Of a stretch of DNA of 64,000 nucleotides, positions 47,001 to 55,579 are shown in pieces (positions within the stretch are counted from its first letter, which is position 1; each line of letters opens with the position of its first letter). Origin of the DNA: Durusdinium trenchii. Lineage: Eukaryota > Sar > Dinophyceae > Suessiales > Symbiodiniaceae. The translations under genes and the position numbers were made by a program. The notes beneath the pieces were generated by a model. The model was given only the letters and a program-made list of their open reading frames with translations. It was not told where the DNA came from and made no database searches. Location: assembly GCA_963970005.1 (NCBI GenBank), contig CAXAMN010023362.1, positions 423,984-487,983 on the forward strand, read 5' to 3'.

Positions 47001-47137
47001 ATGCCCTGGAGGCGGAGGGGCGCCGCTACAAGCGCCACCCCCGCTGGTTGGCCATGATGTTCTCGCGAGAGACGGCAGCTCTTTGGGGACACCTCGGGGG
47101 CGCTGTGAAGACGCTGCAGTCGCCGCTGATGAAGTGA
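44054..47137 (+). CDS. Gag and protease of the second Copia element (1,027 residues)
   Basis: ATG in context CCATGT opens a frame of 1,027 codons. The first ~150 residues are rich in Trp, Gly and Ser (WSWQWGASDRQWDSWSPWWW near 120-140). A gag core of the dinoflagellate Copia type follows (SYIEWKRSVKCWIAAKGGQL to about residue 430). A zinc knuckle CRGCGQYGHWSKDPEC lies near 558-573, with six rather than four residues before the last Cys. The protease-like motif is MVVDLGCLRTVAGVKW near residue 658, with Leu in place of the Thr/Ser of DTG. The tail is Lys/Ala-rich. The frame ends in TGA at 47135 while pol continues in the -1 frame with about 170 bases of overlap. Confidence 0.8.
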   Translation: MSWKPSRCRRRAAGSEADERVGERAGAMPGSAGSEGKGAAAAVSAEAGEREHSRAEPVEEPAGVLGDEVAASVGGSEDPWLVHSDPWSRAGGDGNRWRSWEDSHYQWHGGDWSSSTWSWQWGASDRQWDSWSPWWWSWPSGGTSWSWHHSGEPEDGGQPWVPGGEGGVDRHVHGLPGVQGQGDDGRPRVGERPGAVDVAWYNDSKVDESLEMNPAAWPPGSWEHHRLDDEPNGEVMETSLKSSKGSSSGARKIPSTYPPAFSASPSESYIEWKRSVKCWIAAKGGQLPEEVMGPRCLAMLKGRASVIVRHLKIEEVSQSGGLDLVFQALESSPMVMELDGQRGEKAQREFLRCRRQAGESMESFLMRVQAQRAVMEEEDPTFAVGDWFLVGYILDHAELTLKDRVMVLAAAQNQMSSVCVFPALRRMGPFLQGTVPIGKGVIDAPLLPELQPDQPSSKTAAAHEGGPEGRRPWQPYKVNVVEDVSGYSGGEDGDFEEVAAVSVPEELEAATHAAMAAFSASQAKLRALKQARGYFQKTEPSVQPDRRDRLRKLMQENPCRGCGQYGHWSKDPECPKNAKSSSASLVTTPAQSSVPSPEQQAEHAAMSAVLEQMMRDQQQATPRAYMAAMTSWEGSTSFSSGDFVTLVNTSDDLLAARMVVDLGCLRTVAGVKWVVQEIARCRAQGRFVEIRKTLDYFRFGDGERRPSHYRVFLEVGLAQHVGLLAINAVEYPCPPLLSKGVCSALGLQLDCGSGRFDLTKIGVRGQHFTTSQEGHFLLSIDHFHPAWPQWQQLLTAGHIPKIQHEEIQCFELRSGEPVGRGARRARPHSSHVAVRTTVHPPSPSRPAPSIHGGATSGSEVEPVEEEPSLHRKTAHGTRLDESMEKQATVKGYATTAQAKKTKGSAAAASTPEGGTDQKNLKKVSTKSLSKKEQMLAVTGLNAEFPTLGMTLSGDAVFNMSWVIHGRLIVHKWKQLVWMVRARDALEAEGRRYKRHPRWLAMMFSRETAALWGHLGGAVKTLQSPLMK

Positions 47138-48636
47138 GAGTGAGCCAATCCATCACTGCACCACCACCGTCACAACATGCATGGAATCGAGGACAAGTGC
47201 AGCGGTTGAAACACAGCATCAAACAGGCAAAACATGCAATTACACAGTTGACATTGGTGGCCAAGTGCAGTGAGCAATCTTGTTGGAAGGTATTAGAAAT
47301 TCTTGGTGGGAGCGCCAACTTGTCACTCATTGCCAAGTCGACAGGGAAATGGATTGCACTGGAGCCGGTAGATTTGATGTATGGGTCAGATTTGTTGACA
47401 CCTCAAGAACAAGCATTGGTTCTTTCTCAACTAGATCAGTGGGAACCCGATTTGGTCTGTTTGGAACCCCCTTGTGGTGCGTGGTCTTCTTTGCAGAGCC
47501 TCAATCCTAGGAAGGACTTGTTGGAGTTCAAACGTGCACTTCATATGCCTTTTTGGACCTTTTCAGCTAAAGTATGGAAGAAACAGCATGCAGCAGGTCG
47601 TTTGGTGCTTTTGGAACAGCCATTGCGGAGTGCCGCTTTATCTCTTGATTGTATGCGTGATCGACCAGCAGTTTTCCGAGCGGTGGTAGATCAGTGTCAG
47701 TTTGAACTGAAAGATCCCATGACTTCCAAGTTGTATCGGAAACGCACTGCTTTAGACGTCAACTCAGAGATTTTTGCAGCAGCGCTCATGCATCACGGGC
47801 TTTGTTCACATGCACCCCACGAACATGAGGTCATTGAAGGTCAAACTTTTGTAGATGGCAAATGGGTCAATCGTTCCTTGGTGGCCGGCATGTGGACTCC
47901 GTGTTTTGCTCGTCACATCCTAGCGAGCGCAGCTTTGGCCTTGACAAACGCTTCTTGCTGGAAACAACAAGTGAGTGGCGTGAGCACCTTCGTCACAGAT
48001 TTTGAGGAGGGTGGCACCGACTCACCCGTGTTACTAGAGACCAACTACCAGGCTCTGACTTGCGCTGGTGTGGGCTGCTACAACATCGGGGCCTCGTGGT
48101 GTTCAACCTGTAGGACAGGGTGGTGTGGGGAGTGTCGCGATCGGCATCCGTGTTTTCCTCATGATGAAGTCACCGCCGTGTCCGAACCTTGGGCACATGC
48201 AGCGCTCACAGCTGAAGAAGGGGATCGGGCTGAGGCTTGGTCAGAGCATGGGGTGGTGCCAGAAGACATGAAAACCGAATTAGCTGTTCGTCATCTTTTC
48301 AAACGCCTCCAACAAGAAGAAGAAGAAAGGAAGGGTGACTTCAGTGGGATTGGGAGTAGGTATGGATATTGCCATTTTGTTGGGCCTTCACTGAGGGTGA
48401 ACAAGGCCATCAGAAATCAGGTGGCCAAACTGCATTCTACCCTGGGCCATCCTTCCAATGAACGGATGGCTCGGATGTTGAAGCTGCAGGGAGCTAAGTC
48501 CGAGGTGGTGCAAGCGGCTCGAGATCTCCGCTGTGAAGTATGTTCTAGAATCCACCCCACAGTCTCGGCCCCGAAGTCATCAGCCACGACTCCGGAAAGA
48601 TTCAACGAACATTGCAGTCTGGACTCTTTTTTTTGT
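47138..48636 (+). pseudogene. Pol part 1: methyltransferase-like domain and integrase zinc region
   Basis: The frame (open from before 46966) encodes VLEILGGSANLSLIAKSTGK (47285-47345), like a SAM-binding motif I; LVCLEPPCGAWSSLQSLN (47455-47505), like C5-methylase motif IV; and RLVLLEQPLRSAA (47600-47635), like motif VI. Then come a Cys-rich stretch (CAGVGCYNIGASWCSTCRTG near 48062-48120) and the integrase HHCC region (LHSTLGHPSNERMARMLKLQ ... LRCEVC, 48430-48545). The frame breaks in an eight-T run at 48627-48634, where the first Asp of the integrase core lies. The methylase-like label is by motif order only. Confidence 0.6.
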
Positions 48637-49349
48637 GCTGGATGCTGATGGTGTGCGCTGGAATGTGACTCATGTGGTCGACGGGTTTTGCTCTTTGCAG
48701 TACGCTGTTCTCTCCAAGAATCCCTCAGCACAGACTAGTTGCAGTCTTTTGTTCGATCGCTGGATCCTCGTTCATGGACCTCCGAAAGAGATCTCGGTAG
48801 ATGGAGGCCCTGAATTCCGAGGCAAGTTTCCTTGCTTGTGCCAGTTGTTTGACATTCACATGCATGTCCATCCCACGTCAGCCAAGTGGAAGGCAGGTCT
48901 AGCTGAAAGGCATGGAGCTATTCTCAAGCTGATCTTCTTGCGCATGATCCATGAGCTAGTTCTCAACAAGGAAAGTTCCCTAAGCTATGCTCTGGCTATG
49001 GCGGTTCAGGCCAAGAATCGCCTCATAGGCGGTGTGGAAAATCACCAATTCAAGTAGTTCAAGGCCGTGATCAGGTCGTGCCCTCGTCCTTGTTGGAACA
49101 AGTTGATCGAGCTGAGGTGCGCTTTGCCTCCAACAGCCAGATTTTAGAAAATGAAGAGCACCAATCCATGGAGCGCATGCGGCAAGAAGCAGCCGCAGCC
49201 TTCCATTGGTTGGATTCACATGAGCGTCTCCGAATGGCTTTGAACAGTCGCAGTAGGCCTCCTCATTTGAAGGCTGATGCTTTAGCTGCAACCAGGCCAG
49301 AACAAGAGGCTGCAAGATTTTGCCACCGGCTATCAGGGACCGGCAGTTG
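48636..49349 (+). pseudogene. Pol part 2: integrase core, two further frameshifts
   Basis: After the T-run shift the frame reads LDADGVRWNVTHVVDGF, VDGGPEFRGKFPCLC (second Asp) and KAGLAERHGAILKLIF (Glu), completing a DDE core. The frame is lost near 49040 at GGAAAATC; the neighbouring frame then continues with SPIQVVQGRDQVVPSSLLEQ and a helical linker until about 49320, where a TTTT run returns reading to the first frame (FATGYQGPAVVACADGPDRL). Integrase inserts the cDNA copy. All three shifts occur at short homopolymers. Confidence 0.65.
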
Positions 49350-51982
49350 TGGCATGTGCTGATGGGCCGGATCGACTTTGGGTTCGGTTCAAGGGCTCTG
49401 TTGTTCGGGTTGCTCTGGAAAACGTGCGCCTGGCTACGCCAGAAGAAGAAGTCGGGCCAAGCTTCATCATGGATGCCTTGAAGACTTTGGAGGAAGAGCT
49501 GACGGGTAACCGACGGCCTCCAGGCTATGAAGAAGAAGGAGAAAAGGCGGAAGCAGTTGAAACTGTTGGCCCCCGTTCAGGTGACCTTCCTTCCGGCGCC
49601 CCCAGCGAGACGCAGTTCCACTCAGGCATGACAGGGGTGGACCCGAAGGAAGGAGTCCTGGACACCGCGCCACCGGTCTCAACTGCTCCGGTACCTCAAC
49701 CTACACCCGAAGTCGTGGCCTTGGCTAAGGAGTCAGCTGATCGTTGTCGCGTTCTAGATGGCTTGCCACGGAAATTTCGAGCTTCTCCTTATGAGCTTCA
49801 GCGCCCATCGACAGTGACAGAAAAGATCGAATTCTTTGAACGTGGTGGTGATGAAACCTGGAAATCCATCCTGTCCCAGGCCAGTGAGAAGAAACCATTG
49901 CCATCGGCACTTCAACGGTTCTCTGCCGAGAAGGATCTTCAGGCAGTCGACCATGCAATCGAACAAGGGTTGCAAGAGCATGTCCGACAACGTGATGGGG
50001 GCGGAGAATCCATGTTGAAGACACCTCGACTTGAGAATGACTCATCCTCTGCGATGCCTGTTGAAGCAGGGGTCAGTTCAGTTGGTCCGTGGGTCGCTGA
50101 GGTCAAGATGGCTTTGGAAGCATGGGCTCTGCAGTCTTCGACATCTCTGTCAGAAAGTGAGCGCATGAAGGCCATGATTGAAGAGTTCGATGGCCAACAA
50201 ATCGAGCTTGAGCGGGTTAATCGGGCAGGACCAGAACCGGGACCTCGTGGAGAAATATACTTCAAGGACATGACCCCGACAGAACAAAGGTTGACCGTAC
50301 CAGCGCTCATCAAGGCTCTGGACATTCATTTCCAGTATCAGGCTGTAGAGCCAGTCCCCTTGGATACCCCAATAGCCAAGGAGGCCACTCTGCAGAGCAG
50401 GTTTGTCATCGTGAACAAAAAGTGGCTCCAACGATTGTTTGGGCCCAAGGGACGGTTGTGTGTGGGGGATCATCGAGATCCTCAAGCTGGAAAATATCCC
50501 ACGTCATCTCCAACAGCTCAACTACTTGGGCATCACATTCTCCTGATAGTCATGGTTGGAAAGAAATGGAAGGGATATGGTGGAGACATCACTGCTGCCT
50601 TTTTGCAGGGAGAACCCCTTCCTCGGGACAAGCCGCTTTACATTTGGATGCCCAGAAAGCTGCCAGCAGGTGTTGTGTCGTATCTTGATGACAAGCCGAA
50701 GGGATACAGAACTGATCTCGTCAAAGTGGTGAAGGGCGTTTTTGGTTTGAACGAATCCCCTCGCTTGTGGTACTTAGGCCTTCGCAAACATTTGTGTGCC
50801 TTGGGATTTCGGGAACTGTCTTTAGCACCATGTGTCTTTGTTCTCCATGTGAAAGGGAAGCTTGAAGCTATGGCCACTGTTCATGTAGACGATGTTCTTC
50901 TAGCCGGCAGTGACTTGGCAGAACCTGTCTGGGAAGAACTCAAGACTCGTTTGACTTTTGGCAGCTGGAATTCCATGCTCGACGGCTTCAAGTTTTTGGG
51001 AAGACAAATTGTGCAGGACGCTTCCACTCTAGAGGTCACCACCAATATGATCGAGTACTGTGCTGACTTGGAAGAGGTGATCATCGACGCTCACCTTCCT
51101 GATCAACAACCTTTGACTGAGGCACAAGTGACGGACCTGAAATCCGCTGTCGGTAAGCTAAGTTGGGCAGCACGACAAAGTCGTCCTGACGTGTTGTTCT
51201 TAGTATCTTGGCTCCAACAAAGTTTTTCAGAACCTCAGGTGAAACACCTTCGGCAAGTGAACACCATCATTAAAGCTCTCAAGAAAGAGCTTCCCTTACG
51301 GTTTGTTCATTTGGGTTGCCCCTTGGAAGAGGCCATTTTTGTGGTTTCCTCGGATGGAGCCTATGGCTCGATGCCCGGAGGACGTTCTCAGCAAGGTTGG
51401 TTGGTTGGATTAGCAAACCCTGCCATCAAAGATGGCGGTGCTCGCATGAATCTGATCGAATGGCAAAGCACGTCATGTAAGCGGGTTGTGCGGTCTTCCA
51501 TGGCCATTGAAGCCTGTGCTGCCTCTTTGGCTTTTGAACATGGAGAATACATCCGTGACCTGTTTTGTGAAGTGATGTGTAGCGATTTTGAAGTGAAGCG
51601 GTGGGGACATTTTGTCCGTTTGTGGGAACTGATTCTTGTTCTTGATGCCAAAACGGCTTTTGATACTCTTCAGACTGACAGTCTCCCGCAAGACCGCCGC
51701 ACGGCTTTGGATTTGTTGGCCATAAAGGAATCTTTGTTGAATGAAGCCAATCGGGCTTTGTGTCGTTGGGTTCCTGGTCCACAACAGTTAGCCGATAGCC
51801 TTACCAAAGACAAAGGCAATAGAATCCTCCCAGACTTTTTAGAGTCCAACGAATGGTGTCTCCAGGAAGATGTCTCATGGCAGGAACAGAGGGCTCGTCA
51901 GAGGGCCACTCAGAAGGTCTACAAAGACCGTGTGAAGACGCTTCGTCTTGAGGCAACCCAGGGAGGTACCGGGGTGAGTTGA
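49349..51982 (+). CDS. Pol part 3: reverse transcriptase and RNase H of the second Copia element
   Basis: Open for 877 codons. It begins with the integrase C-terminal segment (LWVRFKGSVVRVALENVRLA) and an acidic linker. The Copia-type RT runs from about residue 345: SRFVIVNKKWLQRLFG, KWKGYGGDITAAFLQG (first catalytic Asp), VVKGVFGLNESPRLWYLGLR, and VHVDDVLLAG near residue 511 (HVDD in place of YVDD). RNase H follows: VVSSDGAYGSMPGG near 51350, MAIEACAASLAFEH near 51510, LVLDAKTAFDTLQ near 51640 and WVPGPQQLADSLTKDKG near 51770. All expected acidic residues are visible. The last codons run into the polypurine-like GGGAGGTACCGGGGTGAGT and the 3' LTR. Confidence 0.85.
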   Translation: MACADGPDRLWVRFKGSVVRVALENVRLATPEEEVGPSFIMDALKTLEEELTGNRRPPGYEEEGEKAEAVETVGPRSGDLPSGAPSETQFHSGMTGVDPKEGVLDTAPPVSTAPVPQPTPEVVALAKESADRCRVLDGLPRKFRASPYELQRPSTVTEKIEFFERGGDETWKSILSQASEKKPLPSALQRFSAEKDLQAVDHAIEQGLQEHVRQRDGGGESMLKTPRLENDSSSAMPVEAGVSSVGPWVAEVKMALEAWALQSSTSLSESERMKAMIEEFDGQQIELERVNRAGPEPGPRGEIYFKDMTPTEQRLTVPALIKALDIHFQYQAVEPVPLDTPIAKEATLQSRFVIVNKKWLQRLFGPKGRLCVGDHRDPQAGKYPTSSPTAQLLGHHILLIVMVGKKWKGYGGDITAAFLQGEPLPRDKPLYIWMPRKLPAGVVSYLDDKPKGYRTDLVKVVKGVFGLNESPRLWYLGLRKHLCALGFRELSLAPCVFVLHVKGKLEAMATVHVDDVLLAGSDLAEPVWEELKTRLTFGSWNSMLDGFKFLGRQIVQDASTLEVTTNMIEYCADLEEVIIDAHLPDQQPLTEAQVTDLKSAVGKLSWAARQSRPDVLFLVSWLQQSFSEPQVKHLRQVNTIIKALKKELPLRFVHLGCPLEEAIFVVSSDGAYGSMPGGRSQQGWLVGLANPAIKDGGARMNLIEWQSTSCKRVVRSSMAIEACAASLAFEHGEYIRDLFCEVMCSDFEVKRWGHFVRLWELILVLDAKTAFDTLQTDSLPQDRRTALDLLAIKESLLNEANRALCRWVPGPQQLADSLTKDKGNRILPDFLESNEWCLQEDVSWQEQRARQRATQKVYKDRVKTLRLEATQGGTGVS

Positions 51983-52104
51983 ACTGCAACTCATCCCATT
52001 CGTTCGGCACTTCATGATGTTGACCGTACAGCCACCTTACTCTCGAGTGACTGCTCTAGGAAAAGGTCGCATGGGCTCCTTCGTTCCCCCTTGCCACTTC
52101 AGGT
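51977..52104 (+). repeat. 3' LTR of the second Copia element (128 bp)
   Basis: Copy of 43871-43998 with one difference seen, preceded by purine-rich GGGAGGTACCGGGGTG. Followed by GAAAC (52105-52109), which matches the five bases before the 5' LTR. Confidence 0.75.
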
Positions 52105-52238
52105 GAAACAAAGTCGGTTAAGAAAATCCAACGAGTGGTGGAAACGAAGAATCAGTAATACAAATTTCGGAATGATTGCAGCGCCTCCTTGTGGAGGATC
52201 ACACCCAGCACCCAAGTGGGACGGCTGAGCGGCTCACA

Positions 52239-52652
52239 CTCTGACATTGGTTTGCTGTTAACTCAATTCCCACGTTGAGAAGGAAGGTGAGGGAAACGCA
52301 AGGTGAAAGGGTCAGCGCACTTGTATTGTTTGAACAAACTGTTGACATGTCTGCAGTGGCGAACTTCGACGCGGCTCAGCTGCAGTGCAAAAGGTAGGAG
52401 AAAAGGTTTGGGGGACGTATCATGAAGAACCATGAAGCAAAACGTGGAGAGTGGAGTCACAGCTTGTGCAACCGTTAGTCGCAGGTACGTCGATTTGGCG
52501 TCCCAAATCGATTTCACAGATGCAGCACTGGCGTCTTCGTTGGTGCCAGTCCAGTGTGCATCCCTGGCACCCCCTGCTGAAGAAGCATTCAAAACCACAA
52601 ACAAGGTGGAACCCTTAGGTACAGGGGTTGACACACACACACACACACACAC
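52239..52652 (-). repeat. Dispersed ~400-bp repeat with (CA)n end, right copy
   Basis: Near-identical to 42905-43310, with a longer (CA)n run at its right edge (about 52630-52652). Both copies keep the same minus-strand open frame. From 52653 to about 53129 nothing else was recognised. Confidence 0.65.
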
Positions 52653-53129
52653 ACCCCCTTTAACTCACCTACCTCAAGCCTTGCCTATCGGACTATCGGC
52701 TGGCTTTCGTGATATTGAATATCACCAAATCATTGCAAGTCTTGACGCTACCACCAGGATTTCGGCAAGGTGCACCCTGATGGATGTTGTGTTTGCTAAG
52801 GAAGCCTCCGTGTACACACAGTGTGCCCACAAACTTCGAGTCATAGCAAAGGAGTGGTTATTTGTAATAACAGATGAGAATAGAATGGCCACTGACAACA
52901 AAATGGTTCAATTTTGTTGTTCGCACCTATGAGCCTGCGTAGCCTGTCAGTATTTGTAATGACTCTTGCACAGGTGGGTAAAGCAGAACTGGATAGAATT
53001 AGTATGATGCTCTAATGACTCCACAACCACCGCTGTGATTGGCCTGAAGCTTGGTCAGCCCAAGGAGCTCTGACATGTCGCCAATCCTTGCCAAACAACT
53101 ACTTGAATATTACAGTTCCGACACCACCA

Positions 53130-53300
53130 ACATTATGTAAGAGCCCAACTTGCTGGCTGCTCCATTTCCGTTGGCAGCCATCAAGGCAACGGTCACCTGT
53201 GCGGTGACCCTCCTTCACAAACTTATCCTTCTTGTCCACCAATTCAAAAGCTCGTGCTTCTATGGCCGCACGATTTGATCTCACCCACCTCTTCGGCAGC
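53130..53300 (-). CDS. Candidate exon, unknown basic protein
   Basis: Reads KRWVRSNRAAIEARAFELVD then KKDKFVKEGHRTGDRCLDGC in minus frame. Natural composition; no family recognised. Likely same gene as the exons at 53400-53510 and 53615-53720. Confidence 0.35.
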
Positions 53301-53399
53301 TGCAATCTTGGGCCCCGGGGGAAGTTGTATTTCGCCCGATTCCCAAACTAGTGGAGCAAATGCCAAACCGAAAGAAGAATGAGGCGGTAAGAAGCGTGC

Positions 53400-53510
53400 G
53401 CTATGCTGGATGAAGGACAGCTTGGTGCAAGAGGAACAATATGGAAAAACTGCAACATCCTCACGGTAGGTTCGAGCACTGGTTTGTTGCACTAGCGGTT
53501 CTAAAATGGT
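53400..53510 (-). CDS. Candidate exon, unknown protein
   Basis: Reads QTILEPLVQQTSARTYREDV then AVFPYCSSCTKLS in minus frame. No domain recognised. Placed between two similarly protein-like segments on the same strand. Confidence 0.35.
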
Positions 53511-53614
53511 TTGCGCTGATTGTTGCCCAAGCACTGCACATAAGTTTAAGCTTAAGCTTAAGCTATTTGTGACTTGGACGATCACAAAATGGTGCAAAGA
53601 AAAAGTACTCTTTT

Positions 53615-53720
53615 CTCCACAGGGGATGCCGTCATCGTTCGAATGACATCGGCAAATTGCCTGCCAAGGGCGCCCCGGCCCACGGAGTCCGCAAGCTCCA
53701 ACAAGAAACCAGGAGCTTGC
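53615..53720 (-). CDS. Candidate exon, unknown helical protein
   Basis: Reads LSQAPGFLLELADSVGRGAL then GRQFADVIRTMTASPVEK in minus frame, looking like a folded helical domain. No family recognised. From 53840 to 54520 nothing further was supported. Confidence 0.4.
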
Positions 53721-54521
53721 GACAATCGAAATTCGAAACATGGCGTGGTGATTAGTCGTGGAAGAATGCATCTTGATTGGATGTCCAACCAAATCCAAAT
53801 CAAAGATCAGTAATTGAAGGAAGCTAAGCACATCCAACAATTTCCTACAAAAGACTTGAGAGGGAAAGCGAGAACAAATCGGAACGCAATACTAGTACTG
53901 GCTGAGTGCACACTCTTGAACACTACAACCATTCACAACTCTCGGTTTCAACGGTCATGCTTAAGCGGATATGTTGCTGGAAGAACCATTCCAGCACTCA
54001 TCTGTAAAAGAACGATCGGCAATCCAAGCGAGGGTGTGCTCTCTGATGCTTCAGCGCCGGCTTAGATGATAATACACACAGATTGGAAACTTTGTTCGCT
54101 AAACTTGGTGAATCACTCAAATGACGACTGTGATTTGTGAATTTGATCGGGCCTGCCCAATTCAGCATTGAATCAAATCGTTGGTTCTGTCATTTGCAGT
54201 GATCAATCAATTCGATCCCCTGCTATCAATTCTAACTCTCCCTTCCCTTCGTGAACGAGAACTTCAGTAAACAATAGCAAAACCGACTTCATAGCTCGCT
54301 TTCGTATATGCAAAGCGGACAGGAGTCGTGCATCCTTTTCTGCAGCCAGAATTACGCCTCAAGTGCGCTGTTGGGTCTTGAAAAGCCTGCCCACTCAGTT
54401 TCAGTCGCAAAGTACCTGAGTTCAGTTTCGATTCTTGCATAACAAGCGACTGGTCCGGCACGAGGGCCAAATCCAGATCCAGACTCGACATCAATCAAAA
54501 CAAGCTGGGATTGATTATGGC

Positions 54522-54943
54522 ACCGTGCTGTATTTTGGAATATATTATATAAGACAATTTATTGAATGGAAGATCAATTTTTCGAGGAAAATGCAGGCAA
54601 CAGCAAATGGAAGAAATACCCTGTAGCATAAAGTAGGTGTTCAATTTCTTCCATTTGTACTAAAGGCTTGCTCTGTCATTAGGACACCTGAGAGAAATGG
54701 CAGGGAGAGACTGTTTTTTCCTTCTGCCTTCTTCCTTCTTTCTTTTTCCTTCTTCCTTCTCTCTCTTTTTTTGACAGGAAAATAAACCACCTGCAACCAT
54801 TCAAATGGAAGAAATCGGAACATGGATATGGCTCCGGGTATTTCTTCCATTTCATCTGGCCTCGGGCCATTTTCCGACCCCACATCAAATGGAAGATCGG
54901 GAACTTGTTGGTGCAGATCATTTCTTCCAAAATACAGCACGGT
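54522..54943. mobile_element. Possible MITE (422 bp) with 19-bp inverted ends
   Basis: ACCGTGCTGTATTTTGGAA at 54522-54540 is perfectly inverted at 54925-54943. The inside has several ATGGAAGAAAT/ATTTCTTCCAT words in both directions and a C/T-rich tract (54715-54775), and no gene. A target duplication was not evident. Confidence 0.45.
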
Positions 54944-55575
54944 ACTATACATGCAGTTCTCCCTCGCGAGCGCAATTGATGAGCGTAAGGGCATGCAAAG
55001 GCTCACATTGTATGCCATCCATAGTTGGCTCTTTCAGTACTAAAACCGCTCGGCCTGTATGTACTTATATAATACTTACACAAACAATAATAAGCATAAT
55101 TTCTTGGAACAGGGACCAGGGACGTGACAAAAGCCCTGATGCATCGATGGTCCAACACCATGCACGGCATTGACAACAGCATGCAAATGGTTCAAACACC
55201 TAAGGCTTCGCCCAACACCACAGCAGAGTTGCTAGATTCGGGCTCTGATTGCACGGACATTTGCATAGCTTAAGGCTCATGCTATGTATACGGGCCATTT
55301 CAACCAAGAGTCATTCATTTCACTGTCCTCAATGAAGTTCACTTGTCCATCCTCCTCGAATCTGATCTCAAATCAGAGAGAAAGTCGTTACCGTCAGGAT
55401 TTCCATCGCCATAGCCTGAAAATATCAATCCAGTATGACAGGACGGAGAACATCCTTAAGTTCAACCTGAAACTCTCATAGATGGCTAAAGGGCATCGCT
55501 ACCAGTAGCTCCTGGCATCACTACTAGTAACAAGAAGCTACTAGTAACAAACAGTCTCTCTCTCAGCTGTGAGCT
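54944..55575. other. No gene seen
   Basis: Low-information sequence, with an ACTAGTAACAAG-type repeat at about 55515-55555 just beyond the end of the Gln/Pro-rich gene. Confidence 0.35.
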
Positions 55576-55579
55576 CACA

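Larger units (their letters stand above)
43871..52104 (+). mobile_element. Second Copia-type LTR retrotransposon, 8.2 kb, frameshifted
   Basis: Plus-strand element with matching 128-bp ends, a primer-binding site after the left one, gag, an extra methyltransferase-like domain, integrase, RT and RNase H. LTRs are almost identical, which suggests recent insertion, yet pol is split at three homopolymer-like sites and at the gag/pol border. It belongs to a different lineage from the giant element: the RT motif is HVDD, gag is Trp-rich at its start, and the protease reads VVDLG. Confidence 0.85.
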
